A stretch of 45,760 nt of DNA, taken from contig CALHVX010000061.1 of the NCBI GenBank assembly GCA_938036875.1, forward strand, positions 1 through 45,760. The letters run 5' to 3'. Positions 9,152 to 17,116 of the stretch are shown piece by piece. Positions within the stretch are counted from its first letter, which is position 1. The number at the start of each line of letters is the position of its first letter. The stretch is from an uncultured Pseudomonadales bacterium (GTDB lineage Bacteria; Pseudomonadota; Gammaproteobacteria; Pseudomonadales; Azotimanducaceae). The notes below the pieces were generated by a model that was not told the DNA's origin, ran no database searches, and worked only from the letters and a program-made list of their open reading frames with translations. The position numbers were made by a program, and so were the translations under genes.

Positions 9152-10459
9152 TTATAGAGAGACCACCGCACCTGCCGTCAGCGCCGCCACTACAGATTTT
9201 GCTTGCGTAGGCTCCGCTTTCGCTAAAGCGCACAAGCTCTCAAACTTCTTCTCTAGCTTACGTCCCTGAGCAGCAAAGTCGGTTACCGGCTCAGACAGAT
9301 CGTTAAATGCTTCGTGTGATGCTTGGCGGTTGTCTACCCAAACCACCTTAGATTGAAACTGGCCAAGTGATGCATCCGTTTCCACCTTAATCTTTGGAAT
9401 TAACGACTGCACAGCTGCACCACTGATCACCTTGTCAACAAAGGTGGCTGGATCGGAGGTATCAAAACCCTGCAGCGCGAGCGACGCCGTACCGTGCAAA
9501 CTGAACTTCCCCTCTAAGCCGGTTTTAGGCCTTGGTATCCCACACACATCCAACAAGCTCGGATGCACCGTTATCGTTAACGAAGACACATCTTCGGCCG
9601 ACAACCTCGCTTTTAGAGACAACACAGACTCTATGGACGAATGTGTTAGATGACAGGCAGCGTGATACTTAAACAAGGTGCCCAAAATCATCCAATCATC
9701 GCCCCCGGCTGGCGCTTTAATAGCAGGCTTTTTGGTGGCGGTTGCCGCATTAGACGCGGCTTGCACAAACCCTTGGTTGCCCAACACGGCATCAGGATTA
9801 GCGGTTAAACCCGCCGCAGCCAGACGGGCGCAATTCACCCCATTCTCTGCCGCACGCCCCGGGTGAAAAGGTTTGGTCATGGTTCCAAAATTGGCCTTCA
9901 CACCTCCCGCATGTGATGCAGCTAGTCCCATCGCTGCTGAATAGGTTTCTTTATTCAAGCCCAGCAAATGGCAGACCGCTGCCGTTGCACCAAAAGTGCC
10001 AAAGGTTGCTGTGGTATGCCACCCGCGCGCGTAGTGGTCAGAGCCCATCGCAAGGCTGATACGCCCCAATACCTCAACCCCAACCACAAAAGCACAGACC
10101 AACTGTTCACCGGTTGCCCCTATTTCTTCAGCAATGGCCAACGCCGAGGGTAGCACCGGCGCCGTGGAGTGGCATAGCGTGCGAGAGCCGGTATCGTCGT
10201 AATCCAACGCATGACCACTAGCCCCGTTCAACAACGCTGCGGTTGCTGCCTCAAGCTTTAAATCACTACCAATCACCGAGCATTGGCCAACGCGCTGACC
10301 AAATTGCTGCCGTAGAATATTCGCCAGTGGCTCTGTGCTGCCTACCACGGCACAACCAAACCAATCCAAAACACATTGATTAGCAACGGTGACTACTTCA
10401 CAAGGCAGCTGCGCATAGGTTAAATATTGGTAGGTATCCCAAGCTTCGATGTGATCCAT
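9152..10459 (-). CDS. MmgE/PrpD-family protein
   Basis: A 435-residue protein of the MmgE/PrpD family, which includes 2-methylcitrate dehydratase and cis-aconitate decarboxylase. Visible blocks are LDWFGCAVVGS, LLNGASGHALDYDDT near residue 85, HSTAPVLPSALAIAEE, RGWHTTATFGTFGATAA and GGVKANFGTMTKPFHPGRAAENG, which make the substrate pocket in the family. It has no PrpB/PrpC neighbours, so a methylcitrate-cycle role is unlikely. It follows the two MaoC genes by about 31 bases in the same orientation and probably shares their substrate, perhaps an itaconate-, mesaconate- or methylsuccinate-type acid. Substrate is inference only. Confidence 0.85.
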   Translation of the reverse strand: MDHIEAWDTYQYLTYAQLPCEVVTVANQCVLDWFGCAVVGSTEPLANILRQQFGQRVGQCSVIGSDLKLEAATAALLNGASGHALDYDDTGSRTLCHSTAPVLPSALAIAEEIGATGEQLVCAFVVGVEVLGRISLAMGSDHYARGWHTTATFGTFGATAAVCHLLGLNKETYSAAMGLAASHAGGVKANFGTMTKPFHPGRAAENGVNCARLAAAGLTANPDAVLGNQGFVQAASNAATATKKPAIKAPAGGDDWMILGTLFKYHAACHLTHSSIESVLSLKARLSAEDVSSLTITVHPSLLDVCGIPRPKTGLEGKFSLHGTASLALQGFDTSDPATFVDKVISGAAVQSLIPKIKVETDASLGQFQSKVVWVDNRQASHEAFNDLSEPVTDFAAQGRKLEKKFESLCALAKAEPTQAKSVVAALTAGAVVSL

Positions 10460-10490
10460 TGCTGCTATCTCTTGTTTTGTTTATCTGGGT

Positions 10491-10973
10491 TTATCGATCT
10501 AGCCAATGACTTTTGCGCTTGATCAATGCCGTACGCTCAATTTCAGCCACCAGGTCTTTGTTTTGATTAACACCCCAGTGCTTAAACCTCACGATGCCCG
10601 CATCGTCCCTATCGCTTTCGAACTTTTCGATAACTCGTGAGTAGGCATATAGCGTATCACCGTGGAACACCATGTTCTTAAGCTGAATATTGTCCAGACC
10701 TAGCTCTGCCAGTGCATTTTCGATGGTATCTTGTGAGGCCAAACCCAACACTAGAGAAAAGGTAACGCCGCCATAGCAAAGGATTTTACCTACCGGGGTT
10801 TTCTGCATTTGGTCTTCGTTAAAGTGTGCCTGTGCTGTGTTCATGACCATATTGGTGATGTTGACATTCTCTAGTGCGGTAATCGTTTTGCCACGGGCAT
10901 GACGAATGGTTTGACCAACCTCAAAGTCTTCAAAGTAATTGTCTACACTGGTTAGATGAGCGAGGTTATCCAC
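10491..10973 (-). CDS. MaoC-like hydratase, second of a pair
   Basis: About 160 residues with a single hot-dog fold of the MaoC type (YFEDFEVGQTIRHARGKTIT at the N-terminus; the C-terminal strand contains GVNQNKDLVAEIERTALIKRK). The N-terminal region matches the substrate-binding MaoC half; the hydratase D-x(4)-H motif is not clear (NTAQAHFNEDQ may be its counterpart). The start is the GTG at 10973, placed 7 bases after a strong AAGGAG, rather than the TTG at 10997. It overlaps the preceding MaoC gene by 8 bases. The two together look like the halves of the double-domain mesaconyl-CoA hydratase; alternatively they are an ordinary heterodimeric enoyl-CoA hydratase. Confidence 0.8.
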   Translation of the reverse strand: MDNLAHLTSVDNYFEDFEVGQTIRHARGKTITALENVNITNMVMNTAQAHFNEDQMQKTPVGKILCYGGVTFSLVLGLASQDTIENALAELGLDNIQLKNMVFHGDTLYAYSRVIEKFESDRDDAGIVRFKHWGVNQNKDLVAEIERTALIKRKSHWLDR

Positions 10974-11490
10974 GTTTTTTCTCCTTCTTGCCGCCAATCT
11001 GACCCTTCCAAATAGCTAGGTTAGATCGTCGATACTCGATCACTTTGCGACCGTGCTGATTAAAGCCTTGGTTTGACCAGGTAATGATTCCGCGACCTTC
11101 ACTAGATTCGGATTCACGCATCGATTCCGTTTTAGAAACAGCGGTTAAGGTATCGCCGGGATACACAGGCTCTAGGTAGTTCAGGTCATAGACACCAAGG
11201 AAAGGTCCGCCTAGCCCTTCTGAGCAAACTTCTACGCTCAAACCCAATATGACGTTAAAGACCAGCTGGGGACAGACGACTAAATCCGGATGACCTAGCT
11301 CCTTGGCATACTCACGATTAAAATAGAGCGGGTTGTAGGCTAGGGTTAAATGACAAAACTGAATCGCATCCGCCTCGGTGATCGTGCGCCCCCAATGATG
11401 GTGGATTACCTCACCAACCTCAAAGTCATGATAGCCTCGCCCACGCTTTCGCAGCACCGCTGCTGCTAAGACCTCTTCGATTTCGCTCAT
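10966..11490 (-). CDS. MaoC-like hydratase, first of a pair
   Basis: A 174-residue single-domain MaoC-family protein (YHDFEVGEVIHHHWGRTITEADAIQF, then HLTLAYNPLYFNREYAKELGHPDLVVCP, the usual N-x-L-[HY]-x(n)-A motif region, and YLEPVYPGDTLTAVSKTES). The family hydrates trans-2-enoyl-CoA or mesaconyl-CoA type substrates. The segment ITWSNQGFNQHGRKVIEYRRSNLAIWK parallels the end of the second copy, so the two genes are paralogues. The ATG at 11490 is preferred to one at 11526, which lacks family sequence. The next gene begins inside its last codons, implying a coupled heteromer. It starts the maoC-maoC-prpD operon. Confidence 0.82.
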   Translation of the reverse strand: MSEIEEVLAAAVLRKRGRGYHDFEVGEVIHHHWGRTITEADAIQFCHLTLAYNPLYFNREYAKELGHPDLVVCPQLVFNVILGLSVEVCSEGLGGPFLGVYDLNYLEPVYPGDTLTAVSKTESMRESESSEGRGIITWSNQGFNQHGRKVIEYRRSNLAIWKGQIGGKKEKKRG

Positions 11491-11726
11491 GGATACAACC
11501 GCTCCCCATCCCAAGATAAGCTCCATTCAAGCAACAAAATTGAAGCTTCACAAGCAACGAATTGGCATAGTAAAACGCTTGTTGGAACGCATTGGAGGTT
11601 GGGAATCTATTGTACACTCGCTAGGTTTACGCCGGAATGCAGGCTACCACGCAAACTTTCAACGGCATAAATTCGTGAGGGGCCAATCTACCCAGCAAGA
11701 TTACGCCAACCACACTTGGCGCTATT

Positions 11727-12491
11727 TCAAGCCACAGCCCCATAATTGATCTCAGACAAAAGCGCTTCGAATTCAATCTGGGCAAGATCTACCACCTCAC
11801 CAATGATGATCAGAGCAGGGGTCGTCACCCCGTGGGTTTCAACTAGCGCCCCCAACCCTGACAACGCACCTTTCAGCGCCCGCTGCGTTGGGAGCGATGC
11901 CCGCTCTATAACGGCCACCGGTGTAGCGCCCGACATTCCACCCGCAATCAAGTTTTGCTGTATCAACTGCGATTGCTTTACACCCATATAGAAAACCAAG
12001 GTGTGATTCAACGCCGCCAGTGCCGTCCATTGATGCTCCAGCGACTCGGCCGAGTTACCAGCCAGCAAGGTTACACCTTGAGACACTCGGCGGTGCGTTA
12101 GCGGGATGCCTGCCGCCGCACCGCTGGCAAAGCCAGCAGATATTCCTGGCACCACCTCAACGGGCAACCCAGCCTGAACCAGCTCAAGTTGCTCTTCGCC
12201 CCCACGACCAAAAACAAAAGGATCACCACCTTTCAAACGGCAAACTCGGTATCCGCGCTGGGCCAACACAATTAGGCGTTCACAAATCGTTGATTGAGGG
12301 GTGAAGGGGCCGTATGGCGTTTTACCCACATAATCGCGTGGTGTATCAGCTGGAATAAGTGACAGTATGTCATCGGATACCAAGCGGTCATAAACAACCC
12401 ATTCCGCCTGCTGGATACAGCGCAATGCTTTTACCGTAAGAAGATCCGGATCTCCTGGTCCTGCACCCACTAAACTAACGCCTTGTGGCAT
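11727..12491 (-). CDS. cobA: Uroporphyrinogen-III C-methyltransferase (SUMT)
   Basis: A 254-residue SAM-dependent tetrapyrrole methylase: VSLVGAGPGDPDLLTVKAL at the N-terminus, VYDRLV, then RLKGGDPFVFGRGGEE (the SUMT signature) and VVPGISAGFASGAAAGIPLTHR. It makes precorrin-2, the precursor of siroheme (and B12). There is no CysG dehydrogenase/chelatase domain, so those steps lie elsewhere. Siroheme serves nitrite and sulfite reductases, which fits the neighbouring cyanase and formate/nitrite transporter. The ATG at 12491 is chosen because GGAG lies 8 bases upstream; a GTG at 12500 would abut that site. Confidence 0.92.
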   Translation of the reverse strand: MPQGVSLVGAGPGDPDLLTVKALRCIQQAEWVVYDRLVSDDILSLIPADTPRDYVGKTPYGPFTPQSTICERLIVLAQRGYRVCRLKGGDPFVFGRGGEEQLELVQAGLPVEVVPGISAGFASGAAAGIPLTHRRVSQGVTLLAGNSAESLEHQWTALAALNHTLVFYMGVKQSQLIQQNLIAGGMSGATPVAVIERASLPTQRALKGALSGLGALVETHGVTTPALIIIGEVVDLAQIEFEALLSEINYGAVA

Positions 12492-12713
12492 CGACTTCAC
12501 TCCAAAATAGGTTTTGCTAACCCAGGTACTAACCTAGCTCTTTGCGTTCTGTTAGCGACATGGCTGCAATTGTTATTGCAACCTTCTTTTGCATCTTTCT
12601 ACTGCCTGCAATATCGATGCCACTAACTCCAGCAATAAAGCCTCACCGTTTCCCAGCGCAACGCCGTCTGGTAAAGGCCTACCAGCGCCGCCGCGTCACA
12701 TCCTGGTGCAACG

Positions 12714-12730
12714 CGCACAGTTTTGGTGAC
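12714..12730. promoter_or_regulatory. Candidate NtrC-binding site upstream of cynS
   Basis: GCAC-AGTTTT-GGTGA matches the NtrC consensus half-sites GCAC-N6-GGTGC with a single mismatch. It lies about 105-115 bases before the predicted sigma-54 start site, a usual enhancer distance. Binding is inferred. Confidence 0.55.
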
Positions 12731-12804
12731 CATTAGAAGATTTGCACTGTTGGACAGGTGGCTGTCTATCAGTCACCACGCAGGCTGGCCGACCTTCTTC
12801 CGCC

Positions 12805-12821
12805 ATGGCACAGATATTGCT
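12805..12821 (+). promoter_or_regulatory. Sigma-54 promoter of cynS
   Basis: ATGGCACAGATATTGCT matches the sigma-54 consensus YTGGCACG-N4-TTGCW: the invariant GG (12807-12808) and GC (12819-12820) are separated by exactly 10 bases. Transcription would begin near 12832, leaving a leader of about 42 bases before the cynS ATG. Confidence 0.75.
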
Positions 12822-12873
12822 TTACCCAAAGCACGCGATGCATTCGTTCAGTTACTAACGTTGAGAAGAGACC

Positions 12874-13314
12874 ATGAAAAAAGAAGAAGTAGTAGAAGCC
12901 ATTGTTCTAGCCAAACACGCCAAAGAATTATCTTGGGAAGAAATTGCTAGCTCACTCGGTCGCGGAAGCGTGTGGGTAACCTCTGCCTGTTTGGGAATGA
13001 ATAGCATGCCGGAGGACGTGGCTGAACAAACCTGCGCGCTATTTGATCTACCTGAGGGCGCTAAGGCTGCGCTAATGCAATATCCTACCAAAGCCTGGTC
13101 TTGGGACGTTCCTCAAGATCCACTGATCTATCGGTTGTACGAGGTTGTTGGGGTTTATGGGGAGACTCTAAAACAAGTGATTCAAGAGAAATTCGGTGAT
13201 GGCATTATGAGCGCCATCGATTTCGAGATGTACGTAGAGAAGAAGGAAGACCCCAAAGGGGATCGCGTGGTACTCACCATGGACGGAAAGTTTTTACCCT
13301 ATAAAACTTGGTAA
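12874..13314 (+). CDS. cynS: Cyanase (cyanate hydratase)
   Basis: A 146-residue cyanase, normal length. An N-terminal helical domain (residues 1-80) is followed by the catalytic domain with YRLYEVVGVYG and GDGIMSAIDFEM. The three catalytic residues known from the E. coli enzyme align with R87, E90 and S113. The decamer converts cyanate and bicarbonate to ammonia and CO2, detoxifying cyanate and providing nitrogen. It has its own sigma-54 promoter and NtrC-like site, so it should be induced in nitrogen limitation and not by the CynR system usual in enterobacteria; no cynR, cynT or cynX is next to it. It ends 22 bases from the convergent kinase gene. Confidence 0.96.
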   Translation: MKKEEVVEAIVLAKHAKELSWEEIASSLGRGSVWVTSACLGMNSMPEDVAEQTCALFDLPEGAKAALMQYPTKAWSWDVPQDPLIYRLYEVVGVYGETLKQVIQEKFGDGIMSAIDFEMYVEKKEDPKGDRVVLTMDGKFLPYKTW

Positions 13315-13336
13315 CAAAGAAACATACCCTACACAA

Positions 13337-15052
13337 CTAGCTAAAGCTTTGATAAATGAGAGCACCCACCAGGATGATGGAAACGCATTGCCAAAATAGC
13401 ACGGGATTACGTTCCATCAACGGCGGTTTGGCTTTAGCAAGATAGTCTGGGCTTGGCTTGCTGAGTTCGTATACGAATTCAGCCACCTCAGCATAACGTT
13501 TTGAAGGCTCGATTTGGGTTGCCTTCCTAACTGCATGATCCACCCAACCAGGAATGTCGTTGTCTTTACCTCGACGCAATGGCTGATACAGCAAACGATG
13601 CTGTGCCCGATGCGATCTGGTCTTTGCCACCCCATTACCGTAGGGAAGCTTGCCTACCAGCATGGAATACACAATCACGCCTAGCGAAAATTGATCGGAT
13701 TGCGGGGTGCCTGGCAAACCCAAAAAATACTCCGGCGCTGCAAACTGTGCGGTGCCCACCAACCCCTCATTGCGCTCTGCCACCTCAGAGACCCCGGCTA
13801 CTTTGGTTGCACCAAAATCGATAATCTTCACGGTGCCCATAGCATCGATCATAATGTTGTTGGGTCGTAAATCCTGATGAACCATCTCTTGACGATGAAA
13901 CGCCTGTAAACCCTTAGCGATCTGCACAACAATACCCCGCACCGTTGTGATATCCGGCTTAGGGTTATCAGCAATCCATTGCGCCAGCGTTTGTCCTTCG
14001 ATGTATTCAGTAACGATATAGAGAAAATTTCGGCGCCTGGAAGATTCAATCGCTTTAAGAACGTGTGGATTGTCTACGCGTTTAGCGATCCAGTCTTCCA
14101 TTAAAAAGGTCTCTAGATATTCTCGATCGCCTCGCTTTTCAACCGACGGAACCTTGATAACAACGCTTTCACCGGATACCTCGTCTTGCGCTAAATACAC
14201 ATGGCTACGCGCACTGACGTAGATGTCACGGATGATCTGGTACCCATCAAAGCTCACACCTGGGCCTAGCGCTGGTGCTAGCGGCAACAAATCTATTTGA
14301 CGTTGGACTTCAGGCACAATTCTAGCCGGGAGGTTTTCAACCCGCACAATTTGTATCGTTAGATTGTCATCGCTACCCGCCGCATTAGCAGCTGCGACAA
14401 TAGTCTTAGCCGCCTGGTTGAGATCTGAGTGTTCGCCAACCAAATCAATTAGTGTTTGCTGACTAAGAAATTCGTAAACACCATCTGTTGCTAAAATAAA
14501 AACGTCGCCCAAGGCGATATCACAACGCAGATAGTCCAACTCCAATGTGTCATGAAACCCCAGCGCTCGGGTTAGGTGACTGGTGTCCGCAGAAACTACA
14601 TTGCGATGATCCTGGGTAAGCTGCTCTAAAGTTTCACCGGCAAACCGATAGATACGGGAGTCACCACTATGAAACAGATGTGCGGTATTGGACTTAAAAA
14701 CCATACCGCTGAAGGTACAAATGTAACCTTTATCTTTGTTGTATCGATGTGGGCTATTGCTGGTTTGCGCATAGAGCCAAGAATTGGTCGCTTTTAGTAC
14801 TCGCTGCGCTGAGGTCCTAACGGACCAAGCATCAGAGGTACTGTAGTAGTCTTGCAGGAAGCTAGTGATAGCTGTTTCACTCGCTATCTGGCTGACGTTG
14901 CTGCTACTTATGCCATCAGCCAGCGCTACCGCAATGCCTTTGGAACTTAAGTGCGGCTCTTTAGGTACAAGTGCACCATGAAAATCCTGATTGATGGATT
15001 TTCTTCCCGCGCTTGAATGCTGCCCAATGGAAAGCTCTAACTGTTGCCGCAT
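13337..15052 (-). CDS. Fused PP2C phosphatase - Ser/Thr protein kinase, membrane-anchored
   Basis: A 571-residue bifunctional protein. Residues 1-240 are a PP2C phosphatase with metal-site aspartates D46 (ADG), D131 (SGDSRIYRF), D190 (ATDG) and D228/D229 (GSDDN). Residues 270-525 are a Hanks-type kinase: ATP lysine K300 (VVIK), catalytic loop HQDLRPNN with D394, DFG at 412-414 and AAPEYF. The HRD arginine is replaced by Gln. One helix at 550-567 anchors it to the membrane, kinase on the cytoplasmic side. Such fusions are often found with nitrate/nitrite assimilation genes, and here the transporter gene is directly upstream, so it may act on that transporter or on nitrogen enzymes. Its start is just after a hairpin that covers the only Shine-Dalgarno-like bases. 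Confidence 0.9.
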   Translation of the reverse strand: MRQQLELSIGQHSSAGRKSINQDFHGALVPKEPHLSSKGIAVALADGISSSNVSQIASETAITSFLQDYYSTSDAWSVRTSAQRVLKATNSWLYAQTSNSPHRYNKDKGYICTFSGMVFKSNTAHLFHSGDSRIYRFAGETLEQLTQDHRNVVSADTSHLTRALGFHDTLELDYLRCDIALGDVFILATDGVYEFLSQQTLIDLVGEHSDLNQAAKTIVAAANAAGSDDNLTIQIVRVENLPARIVPEVQRQIDLLPLAPALGPGVSFDGYQIIRDIYVSARSHVYLAQDEVSGESVVIKVPSVEKRGDREYLETFLMEDWIAKRVDNPHVLKAIESSRRRNFLYIVTEYIEGQTLAQWIADNPKPDITTVRGIVVQIAKGLQAFHRQEMVHQDLRPNNIMIDAMGTVKIIDFGATKVAGVSEVAERNEGLVGTAQFAAPEYFLGLPGTPQSDQFSLGVIVYSMLVGKLPYGNGVAKTRSHRAQHRLLYQPLRRGKDNDIPGWVDHAVRKATQIEPSKRYAEVAEFVYELSKPSPDYLAKAKPPLMERNPVLFWQCVSIILVGALIYQSFS

Positions 15053-15083
15053 ACAAAAATCCCCAGCCTTAAAGGCTGGGGAT
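15053..15083 (-). terminator. Hairpin terminator/attenuator between transporter and kinase genes
   Basis: ATCCCCAGCC and GGCTGGGGAT form a perfect 10-bp stem with a 5-base loop, followed on the minus strand by five T residues and then the kinase ATG. It has the form of an intrinsic terminator for the transporter gene. The purine-rich GGGGA that would be the kinase ribosome-binding site lies inside the stem. Confidence 0.8.
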
Positions 15084-15105
15084 TCCTTGGTCGGTTAAGG
15101 TCGTT

Positions 15106-15939
15106 TTACGCAATACTACTAGTCGCACCTTTGGCTAAGCGCGCCGGATTGGTTCGGACGTGGGTCCAATAAAGCGGTAGGCCAACCAACATACAACCAC
15201 CAACCAAATTACCTATCGCCGTTGGAATTTCGTTCCAAACGAAGTAGTCAACAACGGTGAATTCACCACCCATAATCATAGAGAACGGGAACAAAAACAT
15301 ATTCACAATGGAGTGCTCAAACCCCATGAAGAAGAACAACATGACGGGCATCCACATAGCCATCATCTTGCCCGAAGCCGAGGTTGAGATCATTGCGCCT
15401 ACAACACCCATGGACACCATCCAGTTACACAACATGCCACGTATGAAAATGGTGAACCAACCGCTACCGCCGTGTTCCTGGTAACCCAGAGTTCTGGATT
15501 CACCGATAGAACTTACTTTAGCCGCCAGTGCGCCGCCGTCGGTGTTGTAGCCGTAGGTGAGAATGTAGGAGGCGAAAAAGGCAACGGTTAATGCACCTGC
15601 GAAATTACCTAAGAATACCAAACCCCAGTTTCTGAGCATTTGATCAACAGTACAGCCCGGGCGTTTATCCAGCACCGCCAAAGGTACAAGTGTAAACACG
15701 CCGGTCAGCAGGTCGAACTTCATCAGATACAGCATGATAAAGCCAACCGGGAACAACAAAGAGCCAATTAGCGGGCTACCCGTTTTAACGATAACGGTAA
15801 TGGCAAAAAAGGCCGCAAGTCCAAGTATCGCCCCCGCCATAAACGAGCGCACCAAGGTGTCTTTAGTAGACATGAATATTTTCTGCTCGCCAGCGTCAAC
15901 CATCTTGGTGACAAACTCACTGGGCTCCAAATACGACAT
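15106..15939 (-). CDS. Formate/nitrite transporter family channel
   Basis: A 277-residue membrane protein of the FNT family, with about six hydrophobic helices and the family segment NWGLVFLGNFAGALTVAFF near residue 105; GMLCNWMVSMGVV corresponds to the conserved region of the fifth helix. FNT proteins are pentameric channels for formate, nitrite or hydrosulfide. The neighbourhood (siroheme methylase, cyanase, PP2C-kinase) and a sigma-54 promoter favour nitrite uptake for assimilation (NirC-like) over formate; no nirB or nasA gene is in the window. The kinase gene follows 53 bases downstream behind a terminator-like hairpin. Confidence 0.9.
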   Translation of the reverse strand: MSYLEPSEFVTKMVDAGEQKIFMSTKDTLVRSFMAGAILGLAAFFAITVIVKTGSPLIGSLLFPVGFIMLYLMKFDLLTGVFTLVPLAVLDKRPGCTVDQMLRNWGLVFLGNFAGALTVAFFASYILTYGYNTDGGALAAKVSSIGESRTLGYQEHGGSGWFTIFIRGMLCNWMVSMGVVGAMISTSASGKMMAMWMPVMLFFFMGFEHSIVNMFLFPFSMIMGGEFTVVDYFVWNEIPTAIGNLVGGCMLVGLPLYWTHVRTNPARLAKGATSSIA

Positions 15940-15985
15940 AAATCCTCACTTCAATCAAAGAATACGAATAACTCCTTGAGACCTC

Positions 15986-16002
15986 TGCAAGCTGCGTACC
16001 AA
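15986..16002 (-). promoter_or_regulatory. Sigma-54 promoter of the FNT gene
   Basis: On the minus strand TTGGTACGCAGCTTGCA differs from YTGGCACG-N4-TTGCW at one base, with the GG and GC dinucleotides 10 bases apart. The predicted start (~15975) is some 36 bases before the ATG. A weaker NtrC-like site (GCCT-CTTTTT-GGTGC, 16108-16122) lies about 140 bases upstream. Confidence 0.75.
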
Positions 16003-16204
16003 CTCAGTATTGCCCATAAAATTCGGTCGGTTAAGCGTATTTTATTGGTCTAAGCGAAGTTGATGCGTGTAGTTTGGTGCAAGACAGCCTCGCATCCAGG
16101 GTACAGGGCCTCTTTTTGGTGCGAAGTCTCACGAATATCGGGAAAGAACATACCCAAAGAATCGCGCCTCCTAGAGGGGGTACTGCCAGCTATAGGTGGA
16201 CTAA

Positions 16205-17116
16205 CTAGCCCAATACCGTACGTCTAGAATTCGTAGCCAATACCGGGCGAGCAAGATTACCTCTCTCAGGTCCGCGCAGCGGTGCATCTACTCTAGAGTG
16301 TCGACCCGCCTCGTTTGCTGGCACTTGAGTTATCTGGCCATCGCGTGCAATTTTGGCGTTCGGAGCAGATTGATCCACGTACGGAAGGCTCGACTCTGTT
16401 TCAGACGTCAAACCTTCTCTAACGGAAGACCACCACGCGTTGGCTTCTGCTCCAGTCAATCCGTGCCCGCCAGAATCTAAGCCGAAAGGTGCTGTGCAGG
16501 CTTCGCCTGTGATTAAGTCCGTTGTCTGATTCAAATGCGGGAAAACCGTGGTGGTGGAGAATCCAACCACCTGTCGACCCGGCCAGCGGTTAGATAATTG
16601 TTGCAGCAATCGTGAGCCTCGCCGACCTGAGGCTGTGTTACAAGCCACCAACATGATGGTCGAAGCAGGCACCATCTGAGGATTCATTGAACTGCCATCT
16701 GAACTGGGTACTGCCGCTTGTCTTGGTTGACCACTGGTCATAAGTCCAATAGACAACCAGTCCTGATCAAACAGATGCATATTTTCGGCATCAACACCGA
16801 GTTCACGTACCAAACCATTGGGAAAAAAGACCCCATCGGTGCCATGACAATCGATGGCCAGGTTTTCGACTTCACCAGGTTGCAGGTTTCCACCCCCCAT
16901 GGAATCGGGGACCACCACAGAACGAAGCTTATCCCCTAGATCACCAAGGTGTACGTACGGAAAAGCGATATGCCAATCAGTGTTGCCGATTCGATCTATT
17001 CTAGGAAGGGAACGACGAGATGCAGCGCTACCATCTGAGCATACGGGGCTTCGGCTAAAACCTCGGATGTCTGGTAGGTCCGATTGCCATGCCCATATGT
17101 TTAGTGCTCTTGTCAC
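16205..17116 (-). CDS. Unrecognised protein with caspase-like His/Cys arrangement
   Basis: A 303-residue protein I cannot assign to a family with certainty. The GTG start has an excellent AAGGAG five bases upstream, so the gene is real. Two segments recall clan-CD (caspase-like) or DUF4347-type domains: ENLAIDCHGTDGVFFPNG, with H91, and STIMLVACNTASGRRGSRLL, with C159 at the end of a hydrophobic strand; next comes RQVVGFSTTTVF. The spacing would suit a His-Cys dyad. No signal peptide or membrane helix is seen; the last ~60 residues are Arg/Pro/Asn-rich and probably disordered. It lies beside the T6SS spike cassette, beyond an opposing gene, so it could be an effector, but this is conjecture. 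Confidence 0.7.
   Translation of the reverse strand: MTRALNIWAWQSDLPDIRGFSRSPVCSDGSAASRRSLPRIDRIGNTDWHIAFPYVHLGDLGDKLRSVVVPDSMGGGNLQPGEVENLAIDCHGTDGVFFPNGLVRELGVDAENMHLFDQDWLSIGLMTSGQPRQAAVPSSDGSSMNPQMVPASTIMLVACNTASGRRGSRLLQQLSNRWPGRQVVGFSTTTVFPHLNQTTDLITGEACTAPFGLDSGGHGLTGAEANAWWSSVREGLTSETESSLPYVDQSAPNAKIARDGQITQVPANEAGRHSRVDAPLRGPERGNLARPVLATNSRRTVLG

Larger units (their letters stand above)
12492..12873. other. Divergent intergenic region cobA / cynS
   Basis: No protein gene is supported in these 382 bases. The right part contains an NtrC-like site and a sigma-54 promoter facing cynS (listed separately). The cobA promoter must lie in the left part but no clear elements were identified. 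Confidence 0.6.

Noticed and set aside
11489-11749. An 86-codon plus-strand frame between the MaoC and cobA genes.
   Set aside because: No ribosome-binding site, low-complexity mixed sequence, and it runs into the cobA 3' end on the other strand; a promoter region for the MaoC operon is more likely.
13337-15052. The kinase-phosphatase as a T6SS PpkA/PppA regulator because of the nearby spike cassette.
   Set aside because: It is a single fused protein, lies on the other side of the FNT gene with which it is co-oriented, and no T6SS core or Fha gene is present.
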